From: Neorhizobium huautlense
Lineage (GTDB): Bacteria; Pseudomonadota; Alphaproteobacteria; Rhizobiales; Rhizobiaceae
NCBI RefSeq assembly: GCF_030811685.1
Contig: NZ_JAUSRF010000008.1
Span: 175,003-239,002 of the forward strand
Reading direction: 5' to 3'
Length of the DNA stretch: 64,000 bases
The position numbers were made by a program, and so were the translations under genes. Of this stretch, positions 32,451 to 40,742 are shown piece after piece (position 1 is the first letter of the stretch; each line of letters begins with the position of its first letter). The notes below the pieces were generated by a model. The model ran no database searches. It saw nothing but the letters and a program-made list of their open reading frames with translations, and was not told where the DNA came from.

Positions 32451-33266
32451 ATGCATCTCTTTCGCAGAATTCTCCAGTTGCTCGTCTTTGCCGCACTGAC
32501 CATCCTCACGCAGATCGGCGGCGTTGCCTATCTTGTGTCGTTGGGTTTGGCTCGCGCCCTAAAAGTTCGGTATCGTCTCGCACGGCTGGCGATCCTCGTC
32601 ATTTATGTCGGTGCCACCGTGTCCGCCCATGTCGTAGCGCCCGCTTTCGGGCGGGTTCCGCTCTCCTGCATTGCCGGTGAGACAGACAGGCTGGTGGTCC
32701 GTTCGGTTCTCTATTGCCTGCTGAACCGCAATTATGTGACGCCGCCGATGCGTGAACTGGTGACGGCGCTGGCAGGCGATCTGGACCAAAAATTTCCGGG
32801 TACGACGACCGTGGTGCTGGATGGCAATTTTCCGTTCATCGACGGCTTTCCGCTTCTGCCGCATCTTTCCCATGCGGATGGACGCAAGCTGGATATCGCC
32901 TTCTATTACAAGGATGCAGACGGGCATTTTCTTGATGGAGCGACGCGCTCGCCGATCGGCTATTTTGCCTTCGAACAGCCGGAGGCAGGCGATGAACAAC
33001 CTTGCGAAGGGCGCAACGACATCATCACTACGCGCTGGAACTTCGATTGGCTGCAGCCGGTCTTTCCTGCTTACCATATTGAGGAACAGCGCACCGGTTT
33101 CGCGCTGCAATGGCTATCGACCGTGGGCGCCGAACGGTTCGGACTGGAAAAGATCTTTGTCGAGCCGCATCTTAAAAATGCGCTGGGTGCGAGCGGGGAG
33201 GCGATCCGTTTTCAGGGCTGCCGGGCGGCGCGGCATGATGATCACATTCATATCCAGGTGCGATGA
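32451..33266 (+). CDS. Membrane protein with LAS-type metallopeptidase-like motifs
   Basis: A 271-residue protein. Two membrane segments cover about residues 8-33 and 43-66. The extracytoplasmic part has SHADGRKLDIAFYY (H141, D148; pattern H-x6-D) and a C-terminal HDDHIHIQVR (H265, H267), which together match the zinc ligands of LAS peptidases such as MepA or VanX. These cut peptidoglycan cross-links. The call is by motif only; the spacing between motifs (about 115 residues) is compatible. Start: ATG 32451 after AACAAGGCGCGC, GTG 32427 or GTG 32430 also possible. Confidence 0.6.
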   Translation: MHLFRRILQLLVFAALTILTQIGGVAYLVSLGLARALKVRYRLARLAILVIYVGATVSAHVVAPAFGRVPLSCIAGETDRLVVRSVLYCLLNRNYVTPPMRELVTALAGDLDQKFPGTTTVVLDGNFPFIDGFPLLPHLSHADGRKLDIAFYYKDADGHFLDGATRSPIGYFAFEQPEAGDEQPCEGRNDIITTRWNFDWLQPVFPAYHIEEQRTGFALQWLSTVGAERFGLEKIFVEPHLKNALGASGEAIRFQGCRAARHDDHIHIQVR

Positions 33267-33296
33267 AGCGAAGGTCCAAACGATGAGAGCTTTGTC

Positions 33297-33839
33297 ATGA
33301 CTATTCCGCACACCGCAAATCTCATGATGACTCTCTGTCAGCCCTATGACCGCGAAGACTTCATCCATCTCGAACGCGATGCCGAGGTCATGCGCTTCCT
33401 GCACGGTGGGGCGGTGGATCACGACACGGTCAGGTCGCAGGATGTGTCGTTCCTGATGCCGCGCGGCACCGAACCCTATGTGTGGACTGCCCGTCGAAAA
33501 GGCGATTTCGGCTTTGTCGGCTGGTTCTGCCTTTGCCCGGAAACACCGCTTCTGGCGGAACTCGGCTATAGGCTGAAGCGGGAAAGCTGGGGGCGGGGGC
33601 TGGCGACCGAGGGTGCTGCTGCACTGGTGGACTGGGGATTTCAGACGGCCGGTTATGACACGGTTTTTGCGGGTACGATGGCCGTCAATCGTGGCTCCCG
33701 AAGGGTCATGGAAAAGCTCGGCATGACGCATATGCGTACGGATTTTCCGCTCTTCGACGACCCTATCCCCGGCTCGGAAGAAGGCGAGGTTCGTTATGAA
33801 TTGCAGCGCCGTGATTGGGCGGGCGTAAAGCCGGTCTAA
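33297..33839 (+). CDS. GNAT-family (RimJ/RimL-like) acetyltransferase
   Basis: A 180-residue protein with the RimJ/L-type pattern: substrate region PYDREDFIHLERDAEVMRFL, then ELGYRLKRESWGRGLATEGAAALVDWGF (acetyl-CoA motif A), AVNRGSRRVMEKLGM (motif B). Likely to act on small molecules or protein N-termini. It starts 31 bases after the LAS-like gene, so they may be co-transcribed. It ends overlapping by four bases the stop of the convergent ankyrin gene. Confidence 0.88.
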   Translation: MTIPHTANLMMTLCQPYDREDFIHLERDAEVMRFLHGGAVDHDTVRSQDVSFLMPRGTEPYVWTARRKGDFGFVGWFCLCPETPLLAELGYRLKRESWGRGLATEGAAALVDWGFQTAGYDTVFAGTMAVNRGSRRVMEKLGMTHMRTDFPLFDDPIPGSEEGEVRYELQRRDWAGVKPV

Positions 33840-34615
33840 CGCCCGGCCTCCAGTAGCGCCACGATCTCCTCATATCCCCGCGTTCGTGCATGCTCCAGCG
33901 GCGTCACGCCATCCTTGTCGGCAATGTCACGGCTGGCGCCGGCATCGAGCAGAAGTTTGACGATCTGCTGGTGGCGCGGACCGCCGTCGCTGAGGATGAT
34001 CGCTTCCAGAAGGGCGGTCCAGCCGAGCCTGTTGACGTGATCGACATCCACGCCTGCCTCGATCAGTGTTTTCACCGTTTCCACATGGCCGCGCTCGGAG
34101 GCGGGGATCAGCGCCGTGCCGCCGTAACGGTTGGTGCTTTTCAGGTCGGCGCCATGCGACAATGTCATGCGCAGGATTTCGAGGTGGCCGCGTGCACCGG
34201 CGTAAAGATACGGGCTGTCGTCGATCTCATCCTTGGCGTTGACGTCTGCGCCTGCCTCGATGAGCACCTTTGCCGCTTCGATCCGGTTGCCGTGGGTGGC
34301 GACGAGAAGGGCGGTTTCGCCGTTTTCCCTGCGCGCATCGACGGGCACGCCCTCGGCGAGCAGTTCGGTGATCGCGGCTGAATTGCCGGTCGTGGCGGCT
34401 TCGAACAGGGCGCTGGTATTCATCTCCGACATGGCGGGGGCCTTCGTCAACAAGAGTGTCAGGGCGGCGGCTGTCAGTGCGCGCAATGGTATCGTTGAGG
34501 TGAGGCGGCGCAGGAGCGGTCGTTTCGGTGTCAGCATGGAGGGGGCCGGTTCGGTCATCAGCAGGATATAGGCGCATTGAGCCGGATGGGCAGGGGGCGG
34601 TGCCGTTGCAGACAT
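33836..34615 (-). CDS. Exported or membrane-anchored ankyrin-repeat protein
   Basis: A 259-residue protein. Residues about 26-65 form a basic, hydrophobic signal or anchor (RRLTSTIPLRALTAAALTLLLTKA). About six ankyrin repeats follow, with typical GETALLVATHGN, AKVLIEAGADVNAKD and GGTALIPASERGHVE units. Ankyrin repeats mediate protein binding. ATG 34615 has an excellent ribosome binding site (AGAGGAGGAAAC); an internal ATG at 34537 would start right at the signal but has no ribosome site. Partner unknown. Convergent with the acetyltransferase gene. Confidence 0.85.
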   Translation of the reverse strand: MSATAPPPAHPAQCAYILLMTEPAPSMLTPKRPLLRRLTSTIPLRALTAAALTLLLTKAPAMSEMNTSALFEAATTGNSAAITELLAEGVPVDARRENGETALLVATHGNRIEAAKVLIEAGADVNAKDEIDDSPYLYAGARGHLEILRMTLSHGADLKSTNRYGGTALIPASERGHVETVKTLIEAGVDVDHVNRLGWTALLEAIILSDGGPRHQQIVKLLLDAGASRDIADKDGVTPLEHARTRGYEEIVALLEAGR

Positions 34616-34686
34616 GTTTCCTCCTCTTGTGCTGCGGATGATGTTATCCTTGGTTCCTTGAGCGGGATACTGGATTGGGGGGCAAT

Positions 34687-35319
34687 ATGAAACTTCTGCT
34701 GGTTGGAGCAAGCGGCCTTGTCGGCAGCCATGTGCTGGCACTGGCGCTGGCCGATCCCCGGGTCGAACGGGTGGTGGCACCTGGTCGCAAGGCTCTGGTT
34801 CCGCATCCCAAGCTCGAAGCGCCGGTCTGCGACTTCGAGAACATGACGGGTGCCGAGGCTTTCTGGCAGGGCGACGCTGTGGTCTGCACGCTCGGCACGA
34901 CGATCAAGGTGGCGGGTTCGCAGGCAGCCTTCGAGCGGGTGGATCATGATTATCCGCTGGCCGTTGCTCAGATCATGCATCGGCGCGGCGCGCAGGCCTA
35001 TGTGCTCAATTCGGCACTCGGTGCCAATCCGCAATCGATGTTTTTCTACAATCGCGTCAAGGGGAAGCTGGAGCAGGATCTGCAAATGGTCGGTTTTCCC
35101 TCGCTGTGTTTCGTTCGGCCGGGATTGATCGGCGGCGAGCGCACCGAGCGGCGCAGCGGCGAGGGTGTTGCCGAGGTGATCTTGAAAACCCTTGCGCCGG
35201 TTCTGCCCAAGGCGTGGCGGATCAATCCCGCGCCCGTTATCGCCAAAACTCTGCTGGAAAATGCGATTGCGGCAAAGCCGGGTGTGCATATCGTATCTTC
35301 CAGTGAACTGGTCGGGTGA
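34687..35319 (+). CDS. Atypical SDR / HTATIP2-like NAD(P)-binding protein
   Basis: A 210-residue Rossmann protein with NAD(P) motif LLVGASGLVGSHVLALAL (residues 3-20) and a central DAVVCTLGTTIKVAGSQAAFERVDHDY stretch typical of HTATIP2-like atypical short-chain dehydrogenases. The active-site YxxxK is replaced by NRVKGKLEQDL, so classical SDR activity is doubtful. It is divergent from the ankyrin gene over 71 bases. ATG 34687 is chosen because the Rossmann motif starts at once; ATG 34675 lies 12 bases upstream. Confidence 0.85.
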   Translation: MKLLLVGASGLVGSHVLALALADPRVERVVAPGRKALVPHPKLEAPVCDFENMTGAEAFWQGDAVVCTLGTTIKVAGSQAAFERVDHDYPLAVAQIMHRRGAQAYVLNSALGANPQSMFFYNRVKGKLEQDLQMVGFPSLCFVRPGLIGGERTERRSGEGVAEVILKTLAPVLPKAWRINPAPVIAKTLLENAIAAKPGVHIVSSSELVG

Positions 35320-35389
35320 ATGGCCCGTTCGCCTTGACCCTTGGCCTGCAAATGCCTAGCTTTGCCTTGTCTGAAACAGGTTAGGTTCG

Positions 35390-35479
35390 GGAAGGTTGGC
35401 CCGGCCCCTCCATATTGGAGGTCCTTCCGTCATCACGGTGATGGCCCAAGACTATCAGGGCGCCTGCATGGGGCAGGCG
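35390..35479 (+). promoter_or_regulatory. Highly structured leader upstream of the VOC gene
   Basis: Several stems occur in a row: GGAAGG/CCTTCC (35390-35395/35423-35428) enclosing CCTCC-ATATT-GGAGG (35407-35421), then CATCAC-G-GTGATG (35431-35443), then CGCCTGC-ATGGG-GCAGGCG (35461-35479). No T-tract follows, and a ribosome site AAAGGG and ATG 35502 come next. This could be a cis-regulatory RNA or a small RNA; I recognise no known riboswitch class. Confidence 0.5.
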
Positions 35480-35501
35480 TCGATAGAAAGGGTTTTGGGA
35501 T

Positions 35502-35924
35502 ATGAAACCGCGTATTTCCGTCGTGACGCTCGGCGTCTCCGATCTTGAAAAATCTCTCGTCTTTTATCGTGATGGCTTGGGTCTTGCGACCGAAGGCATC
35601 ATCGGCCGCGAATTCGAACATGGCGCTGTCGCATTTTTCGATCTCGCTGGCGGGCTGAAACTGGCGCTATGGGCGCTGGCCGATATTGCCCACGATACCG
35701 GACTGCCGGCCGGGCCGGTGAGCCCGACCGCCATGACGATCGGGCACAATGTGTATGCACGTGAAGAGGTCGATGCGGCCATGGCGGCGGCGCGAAAGGC
35801 CGGTGCCCGCATCATCAAACCGGCGCAGGATACGTTTTACGGGGGTTATGCCGGTTATTTCAGCGATCCTGACGGGCACATCTGGGAGGTGGTGTGGAAC
35901 CCGCAATTCCTGCCCGAGGATTGA
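35502..35924 (+). CDS. VOC/glyoxalase-family protein
   Basis: A 140-residue vicinal-oxygen-chelate protein with two beta-alpha-beta-beta-beta halves: VVTLGVSDLEKSLVFYRDGLGLATEG at the N-terminus and AYAREEVDAAMAAARKAGARI to DPDGHIWEVVWNP at the C-terminus. Such proteins bind a divalent metal and act as lyases, dioxygenases or resistance proteins; the reaction is not predictable here. It follows a highly structured leader. It converges with the carboxypeptidase gene, whose stop is six bases away. Confidence 0.88.
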   Translation: MKPRISVVTLGVSDLEKSLVFYRDGLGLATEGIIGREFEHGAVAFFDLAGGLKLALWALADIAHDTGLPAGPVSPTAMTIGHNVYAREEVDAAMAAARKAGARIIKPAQDTFYGGYAGYFSDPDGHIWEVVWNPQFLPED

Positions 35925-35930
35925 TTATTA

Positions 35931-36989
35931 TTATTGGAATTCCGGCGGGCGTGGCTTTGGCAAGGGCACGTCCGCCACGTTTTCCGTCGCCCAAGTGGTA
36001 ATGGCGTGGGTGATGCCGGGGATCTCGTCCTTGAGGAAACTTTCGTGGCCGGGCAAGCCCATCGGGTACATGGCGTTGCGCTCGGTTTCATAGGCAGCAC
36101 TTGCGGGCGTACAGAGTTTTACACGCATGTCCGGTGCTGCAATGTCCGTGCGGTTGGCGATGGTCTCGACGCGGCCCGTTGAGGGCAGGCGGCCGGCAAA
36201 AGCCTCGTCCAGATATTGCGCGGCGCGCTCATTGCGCTCGCGCTCCGTCGTGGCGCCCAGCATGACGATCATGACCTGTCGGCCGTTGCGCTCGGCAAGA
36301 CCGACATAATTGCGGCCGGAGGCACAGAGAAAACCGGTCTTCATGCCGATCGTGCCGGCATAACGGGTCAAGAGCTGGTTGTTGGATTTCACTTCCTTGC
36401 CATCGAAGGTGACGGCCGAAGGGGCAAAGAACTGGCGGTATTGCGGAAACTGTCTTTCGATTTCCATGCCGAGGATCGCAAGATCGCGCGCCGTGGAGTA
36501 ATTGTCCTTGTCGAACAGGCCGTTGGGGCTGGCGAAATGTGTGCCTGTCATGCCCAGCCGCTCAGCCTCCGCATTCATGCGGCGGATGAAGGTGGGCAGG
36601 TCGCCGCCGACTTTTTCGGCAATCGCCGTCGCGACATCATTGGCGGATGCGACGAGCGCGCCGTAAAGCGCATCTTCCAGCGTCATCGTGCGGCCGAGTG
36701 TCAGGCCGGATTCGAGAAAGGCCTGTTTGGTGGCATTGCGCGTCATGACGACGGGGGTCTGCAGGGTCACTTCACCGGAGCGCAGTGCCTGGAAGGCGAT
36801 CAGCGCGGTCATCAGTTTGGTGGTGGAGGCCGGATACCATGGCGCGCCGGCATCTTCCTGATAGAGAACCTCGTGGCTGGCCGTATCGACCACCAGAACG
36901 GGCGTGGCCTGCGCCGCCGTGGTGGAAAGAAGGGCGGTCAATGCTACAAGGGTCTTGAGCGAACGTCCGGCTAAAAAATTCATGATCAT
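35931..36989 (-). CDS. D-alanyl-D-alanine carboxypeptidase (PBP5/DacF type)
   Basis: A 352-residue low-molecular-weight penicillin-binding protein. A signal peptide covers about residues 1-29 (ending AAQA). The serine hydrolase motifs are ASTTKLM (S55-K58), SAND (about 117-120) and the KTG triad (GMKTGFLC). It trims the terminal D-Ala from peptidoglycan stem peptides in the periplasm. The C-terminal part lacks the usual amphipathic membrane helix and ends in a Pro-rich tail. ATG 36989 (MIMNFL) follows GGAGACTGCGC; ATG 36983 is also possible. Confidence 0.92.
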   Translation of the reverse strand: MIMNFLAGRSLKTLVALTALLSTTAAQATPVLVVDTASHEVLYQEDAGAPWYPASTTKLMTALIAFQALRSGEVTLQTPVVMTRNATKQAFLESGLTLGRTMTLEDALYGALVASANDVATAIAEKVGGDLPTFIRRMNAEAERLGMTGTHFASPNGLFDKDNYSTARDLAILGMEIERQFPQYRQFFAPSAVTFDGKEVKSNNQLLTRYAGTIGMKTGFLCASGRNYVGLAERNGRQVMIVMLGATTERERNERAAQYLDEAFAGRLPSTGRVETIANRTDIAAPDMRVKLCTPASAAYETERNAMYPMGLPGHESFLKDEIPGITHAITTWATENVADVPLPKPRPPEFQ

Positions 36990-37115
36990 GCGCAGTCTCC
37001 GACAGGAGACTTGTCCTAGGCAAAATATTAGCAACTGGCAACGGTCTGGCGACGGTCGCATTGTCGGCAAAGTTATCGATAAGTTTGCAGTTTGGATTGA
37101 GTTAAGGATATCGCC

Positions 37116-37400
37116 ATGAAAATTTCCGCAAGTCTTCTGTCGCTGCTGCTTGCCGTAACGTCAGTTCCCGTTACGGCAGTTGCAGCTCCTGCCAAGGCGA
37201 AAATCTGCAATGCAGACGCCGCGAAAAAGCTGGTGGGCAAAAAGAAGCCCAGCGATGCACGGGCCAAGCGCCTGACCGGCGCGGCAAACGTGCGGCAGAT
37301 CGGACCGGGCGATATGGTGACGCGCGACTTTCGGCAGGACCGGGTGACGATCGAAACGGATCCGGCCACCGGACGTGTGACGCAGGCAAGCTGCGGGTGA
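37116..37400 (+). CDS. Secreted I78-family peptidase-inhibitor-like protein
   Basis: A 94-residue protein with a signal peptide (ISASLLSLLLAVTSVPVTAVAA). The mature part has a cysteine (ICNADAAKKLVGKK), AKRLTGAANVRQIGPGDMVTRDFRQDRVTIETD and a final cysteine (QASCG), the pattern of the I78 peptidase inhibitor family. It is probably held by one disulfide and may restrain a periplasmic protease. ATG follows AAGGATATCGCC. It is convergent with the transporter gene; a two-way terminator lies between them. Confidence 0.85.
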   Translation: MKISASLLSLLLAVTSVPVTAVAAPAKAKICNADAAKKLVGKKKPSDARAKRLTGAANVRQIGPGDMVTRDFRQDRVTIETDPATGRVTQASCG

Positions 37401-37425
37401 GGGTGGAGCCACCGGCCCCACCCTC
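37399..37425. terminator. Bidirectional terminator candidate
   Basis: GAGGGTGG (37399-37406) pairs with CCACCCTC (37418-37425), starting inside the stop codon of the I78-like gene and 13 bases before the end of the convergent transporter gene. The downstream side carries CTTCGGTTT rather than a long T-tract. Confidence 0.55.
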
Positions 37426-37437
37426 TTCGGTTTAAGA

Positions 37438-38808
37438 TCAGGCCGGCTGAACCTCACGATCGTCGAGCGTGTCGATATCCTTGACATTGTCATAGGCCGC
37501 CTGATCCAGAATGCCTTCGCGCTTGGCGACGATGGTCGGCACCAGGGCCTGACCGGCGACGTTGACGGCGGTGCGGCCCATGTCGAGGATCGGGTCGATG
37601 GCGAGCAGCAGGCCGACGCCTTCGAGCGGCAGGCCGAGCGTGGAGAGCGTCAGCGTCAGCATGACGACGGCGCCGGTCAGGCCGGCTGTTGCGGCAGAGC
37701 CGAGCACCGACACGAAGACGATCAGAAAATATTCCTGAATGCCGAGAGGCACCTGATAGAACTGCGCGATGAAGATCGCGGAGATCGCCGGGTAGATCGC
37801 GGCGCAGCCGTCCATCTTGGTGGTGGCGCCGAGCGGTACGGAAAAGGCTGCATATTCGCGCGGGACGCCAAGCGCCTTTTCGGTGACGGTTTCGGTGACC
37901 GGCAGGGTGCCGATCGACGAACGCGACACGAAGGCGAGCTGGATGGCCGGCCATGCACCCGCAAAGAAGCGCGAGGGCTTCAGGCCGTGGGCGACGAGCA
38001 GCGCCGGATAAACGACGAAGAGGACGAGCGCGAGGCCGATATAGATGGCGGCGGCATACCAGGTGAGCTGCGACAGCGTCGTCCAGCCATACTGGTCGAC
38101 AGCGCGGCCGAGCAGGCCGATCGTGCCGAGCGGCGTAAGCCTGATCACCCACCACAGGATTTTTCGCACGACGGCGAGAACGGACTGGTTGAAGGCGAGA
38201 AAAGGTTCGGCGGCCTTGCCGGCCTTCAGCGCGGCGATGCCGAAGGCGATCGACACGACGAGAAGCTGCAGAACGTTGAAGTTCAGCGACGTTGAGGCTG
38301 CACCATTCACGACCTTGGTCGAGGCTTCGAGGCCAAGCACGTTGGTCGGCACCAGACCTTTGAGGAAATCCAGCCACGAACCGGCGGAGGCGGGCGCGCG
38401 GGCGGTTGCCTCGGTGACGGCGGTGTTGAGGCCCGGCTGGATGATGAGGCCGAGCGCGATTCCGATGACGACCGCGATCAGCGCCGTGATGGCGAACCAG
38501 AGCAGTGTCTGCCAGACCAGCTTGGCGGCATTGTTGAGGTTTTTCAGGTTGGCGATCGAGGCTACGATGGCGGTAAAGATCAGCGGCGGCACGAGCGCGC
38601 GCAGCAACTGGACGAAGATCGTGCCGATGGTCTGCAGGGTGACCGACAGGGCATTCTGGTTGCCGGCGGCATCAGGGCCGATATTGCGGGCGAGAAGCCC
38701 CAGCGCCAGGCCGATGACCATGGCGGCGAGAACCTGAAAGCCGAAATTGCTGTAGAAGGGTTTTGGGCTCGATGGAGAAGGTGAGGCGGTGCCGGGTGTC
38801 GTTGGCAT
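37438..38808 (-). CDS. Dicarboxylate/amino acid:cation symporter (DAACS family)
   Basis: A 456-residue transporter with about eight transmembrane helices and the family's re-entrant loops. Diagnostic motifs: SRSSIGTLPVTETV (serine-rich HP1 loop), TTKMDGCAAIYPAISAIF (TM7 N-x-x-G region) and GLPLEGVGLLLAIDPILDMGRTAVNVAGQ (HP2/TM8 NVAG). It couples uptake of C4-dicarboxylates or acidic/neutral amino acids to proton or sodium movement in the inner membrane. ATG 38808 gives MPTTPGTASPSP; the upstream in-frame ATG at 38913 is less likely. Substrate not fixed by sequence; monocistronic. Confidence 0.9.
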   Translation of the reverse strand: MPTTPGTASPSPSSPKPFYSNFGFQVLAAMVIGLALGLLARNIGPDAAGNQNALSVTLQTIGTIFVQLLRALVPPLIFTAIVASIANLKNLNNAAKLVWQTLLWFAITALIAVVIGIALGLIIQPGLNTAVTEATARAPASAGSWLDFLKGLVPTNVLGLEASTKVVNGAASTSLNFNVLQLLVVSIAFGIAALKAGKAAEPFLAFNQSVLAVVRKILWWVIRLTPLGTIGLLGRAVDQYGWTTLSQLTWYAAAIYIGLALVLFVVYPALLVAHGLKPSRFFAGAWPAIQLAFVSRSSIGTLPVTETVTEKALGVPREYAAFSVPLGATTKMDGCAAIYPAISAIFIAQFYQVPLGIQEYFLIVFVSVLGSAATAGLTGAVVMLTLTLSTLGLPLEGVGLLLAIDPILDMGRTAVNVAGQALVPTIVAKREGILDQAAYDNVKDIDTLDDREVQPA

Positions 38809-39090
38809 TTGCAAAAGCTTTCCAAAAGGCTGGCGCGTGGTTCCGGTTCTGTCGGTATCACGCCGAATAAAGCGAAGAATAGGCCGAATCCTCTCCGGGT
38901 TAAGGGATGTCATTGCCTATTTGAAGTGCGAATGATGATTTCGTGCTCAGTGAGTGGTTGGTTTTGCATGAATTTTTTATGCGGCTGGCTGGAGCAACTT
39001 GTTAAGCCTGCGTGATGATAGATGAAATTATAAATTGCGAGGAGGGCGGAGTTGCCTGATCTTCAACCTGGATATCTTGGGGAGGGGGTT

Positions 39091-39834
39091 ATGCCGGAAG
39101 CACGACCACGGCGGCTAGCTGTGCTGATTGATGCGGAAAATGCGTCGGCGAAGATCGCCGGTGGATTGTTCGAGGAGATCGCCAAGATCGGCGAGGCGAG
39201 CGTCAGACGCATCTATGGTGATTTTTCCACGCCACAGATGAAGGGGTGGACTGATGTGCTGGCGAAGTTTGCGATCATACCGCAGCAGAATTTTGCCTAC
39301 ACGGCAGGCAAGAATGCCTGTGACATCGCGCTGGTGATCGACGCCATGGACCTTCTGCATAGCGGTCGTTTCGATGGCTTTTGCCTGGTGTCATCCGACA
39401 GCGATTTCACGCGCCTGGCAGCTTGTATCCGAGAACACGGTGTCGATGTTTTTGGTTTCGGCGAACAGAAGACGCCCGAGAGTTTCCGGCAGGCGTGTCT
39501 ACGGTTCATATACACGGAAAACCTTATGCCACCGGTCGCGACAAGTGAGGCGGCAATCGCGTTAAGCCCGATGCCGCTGAAGCAGCCGAAAACCGCGACG
39601 GCGTTGATCAAGAAAGCGATTTCCCAACTGGAGAGTGAAGACGGCTGGGTGCATCTGGGACCCGTGGGCGCACAGTTGTCGAATTTGACCTCGGATTTCG
39701 ATCCGCGAACCTATGGCGCCAAGAAATTGAGCGATCTTGTGCGCCAGACAAACTCCTTCGATCTGGAGCAAATTGACGGGAAACCCCTGCGCATCCGCAT
39801 AAGGCAACCTTTGACGCAGAAAATCATTTCTTGA
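39091..39834 (+). CDS. NYN-domain (LabA-like) ribonuclease with LOTUS/OST-HTH domain
   Basis: A 247-residue protein. The NYN/PIN-type nuclease domain (about 5-140) has the acidic residues in LAVLIDAENAS, ACDIALVIDAMDLL and SSDSDFTRLA. The C-terminal half (about 165-240) has LIKKAISQLESEDGWVHLGPVGAQL and YGAKKLSDLVRQ, the winged-helix OST-HTH/LOTUS RNA-binding domain. The combination suggests an RNA-processing or RNA-decay enzyme; its targets are unknown. ATG 39091 follows GGGGAGGGGGTT; TTG 39052 after GAGGAGGGCGGAG is an alternative start. Confidence 0.87.
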   Translation: MPEARPRRLAVLIDAENASAKIAGGLFEEIAKIGEASVRRIYGDFSTPQMKGWTDVLAKFAIIPQQNFAYTAGKNACDIALVIDAMDLLHSGRFDGFCLVSSDSDFTRLAACIREHGVDVFGFGEQKTPESFRQACLRFIYTENLMPPVATSEAAIALSPMPLKQPKTATALIKKAISQLESEDGWVHLGPVGAQLSNLTSDFDPRTYGAKKLSDLVRQTNSFDLEQIDGKPLRIRIRQPLTQKIIS

Positions 39835-39879
39835 TCAGAAGGGTGCCTGTCAGGACCCGAATGAGCCGGGAGTGCTTCC

Positions 39880-40272
39880 ATGACCCAGGTCACCGGTGGT
39901 TGCCGTTGCGGCAATATCAGGATCATCGCTTCGGGAGAACCGTATCGCGTCGGCATCTGCCATTGTTTCGATTGCCGCAAACAGCATGGCGCGCTGTTTC
40001 ACGCCTCGGCGATCTTTCCCGAAAACGCGGTGACGGTGGAAGGCGAGACGCGCGATTATCAGGGGCGGCATTTCTGCCCCCATTGCGGTTCGCAGGTTTT
40101 TGGGCGAAGCGACGACGAGATCGAGGTCAATCTCGGCACGCTGGACGAGATCAACCGGTTTCAGCCGACCTACGAATTGTGGACGATTCGCCGGGAAGAC
40201 TGGCTGCCTGAATTTCCGGTAACGCGGCGGTATGAGCGCGATCGCGAGGGGCCGGGGCGCAGCGAGGGTTAA
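39880..40272 (+). CDS. GFA/CENP-V family zinc protein
   Basis: A 130-residue protein of the glutathione-dependent formaldehyde-activating enzyme family. Zinc-binding cysteines are seen in GGCRCGNI (near 8-12), ICHCFDCRKQHGALFHASA (near 30-36) and FCPHCGSQVFG (near 78-82). Family members bind glutathione or S-hydroxymethyl adducts; most, such as this one, have no proven reaction. It is separated from the NYN gene by 45 bases and shares stop-codon bases with the convergent VOC gene. Confidence 0.9.
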   Translation: MTQVTGGCRCGNIRIIASGEPYRVGICHCFDCRKQHGALFHASAIFPENAVTVEGETRDYQGRHFCPHCGSQVFGRSDDEIEVNLGTLDEINRFQPTYELWTIRREDWLPEFPVTRRYERDREGPGRSEG

Positions 40273-40742
40273 CCCCGCACCGCAGCCTCGATCACCGCAA
40301 CGTCGATCTTCTTCATCGTCATCATCGCATCGAAGGCGCGTTTGGCCGGAGCGCCGCCTTCTCTCAATGCATCCATCAACACACGTGGGGTGATCTGCCA
40401 GGAGACACCCCATTTGTCCTTGCACCAGCCGCATTCACTTGGTTGCCCGCCATTGTCGATGATGGCGTTCCAGTAGCGGTCGGTTTCGGCCTGATCTTCT
40501 GTCGAGATCTGGAATGAAAAGGCTTCCGTCGGTTTGAAATGCGGGCCGCCATTCATGCCCATGCAGGGAATGCCGAGCACGGTAAATTCGACGACGAGCA
40601 CATCGCCTTCCTGTCCATCCGGGTAATCACCGGGTGCGTGGATGATCTTGCCGACCGCGCTGTCCGGGAAGGTTTTGGCATAAAAGCGGGCAGCATCTTC
40701 CGCCTCTTTGTCGTACCAGAGACAAATCCTGTTCTTTTCCAT
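40269..40742 (-). CDS. PhnB-like VOC-family protein (3-demethylubiquinone methyltransferase-like fold)
   Basis: A 157-residue protein with NRICLWYDKEAEDAARFYAKTFPDSAVG near the N-terminus, FTVLGIPCMGMNGGPHFKPTEAFSFQI in the middle and KDKWGVSWQITPRVLMDAL at the C-terminus. That is the PhnB-type glyoxalase fold. The function is unclear; these are often called 3-demethylubiquinone-9 3-methyltransferase-like, which is not a proven activity. ATG 40742 is chosen because the family starts with MEKNRI and AGGGAGGAGACCCGTC precedes it. Confidence 0.88.
   Translation of the reverse strand: MEKNRICLWYDKEAEDAARFYAKTFPDSAVGKIIHAPGDYPDGQEGDVLVVEFTVLGIPCMGMNGGPHFKPTEAFSFQISTEDQAETDRYWNAIIDNGGQPSECGWCKDKWGVSWQITPRVLMDALREGGAPAKRAFDAMMTMKKIDVAVIEAAVRG

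Noticed and set aside
35390..35479. Known riboswitch (TPP, cobalamin, glycine, SAM-II) or the SRP RNA
   Set aside because: The conserved cores of these RNAs, as far as I remember them, are absent.
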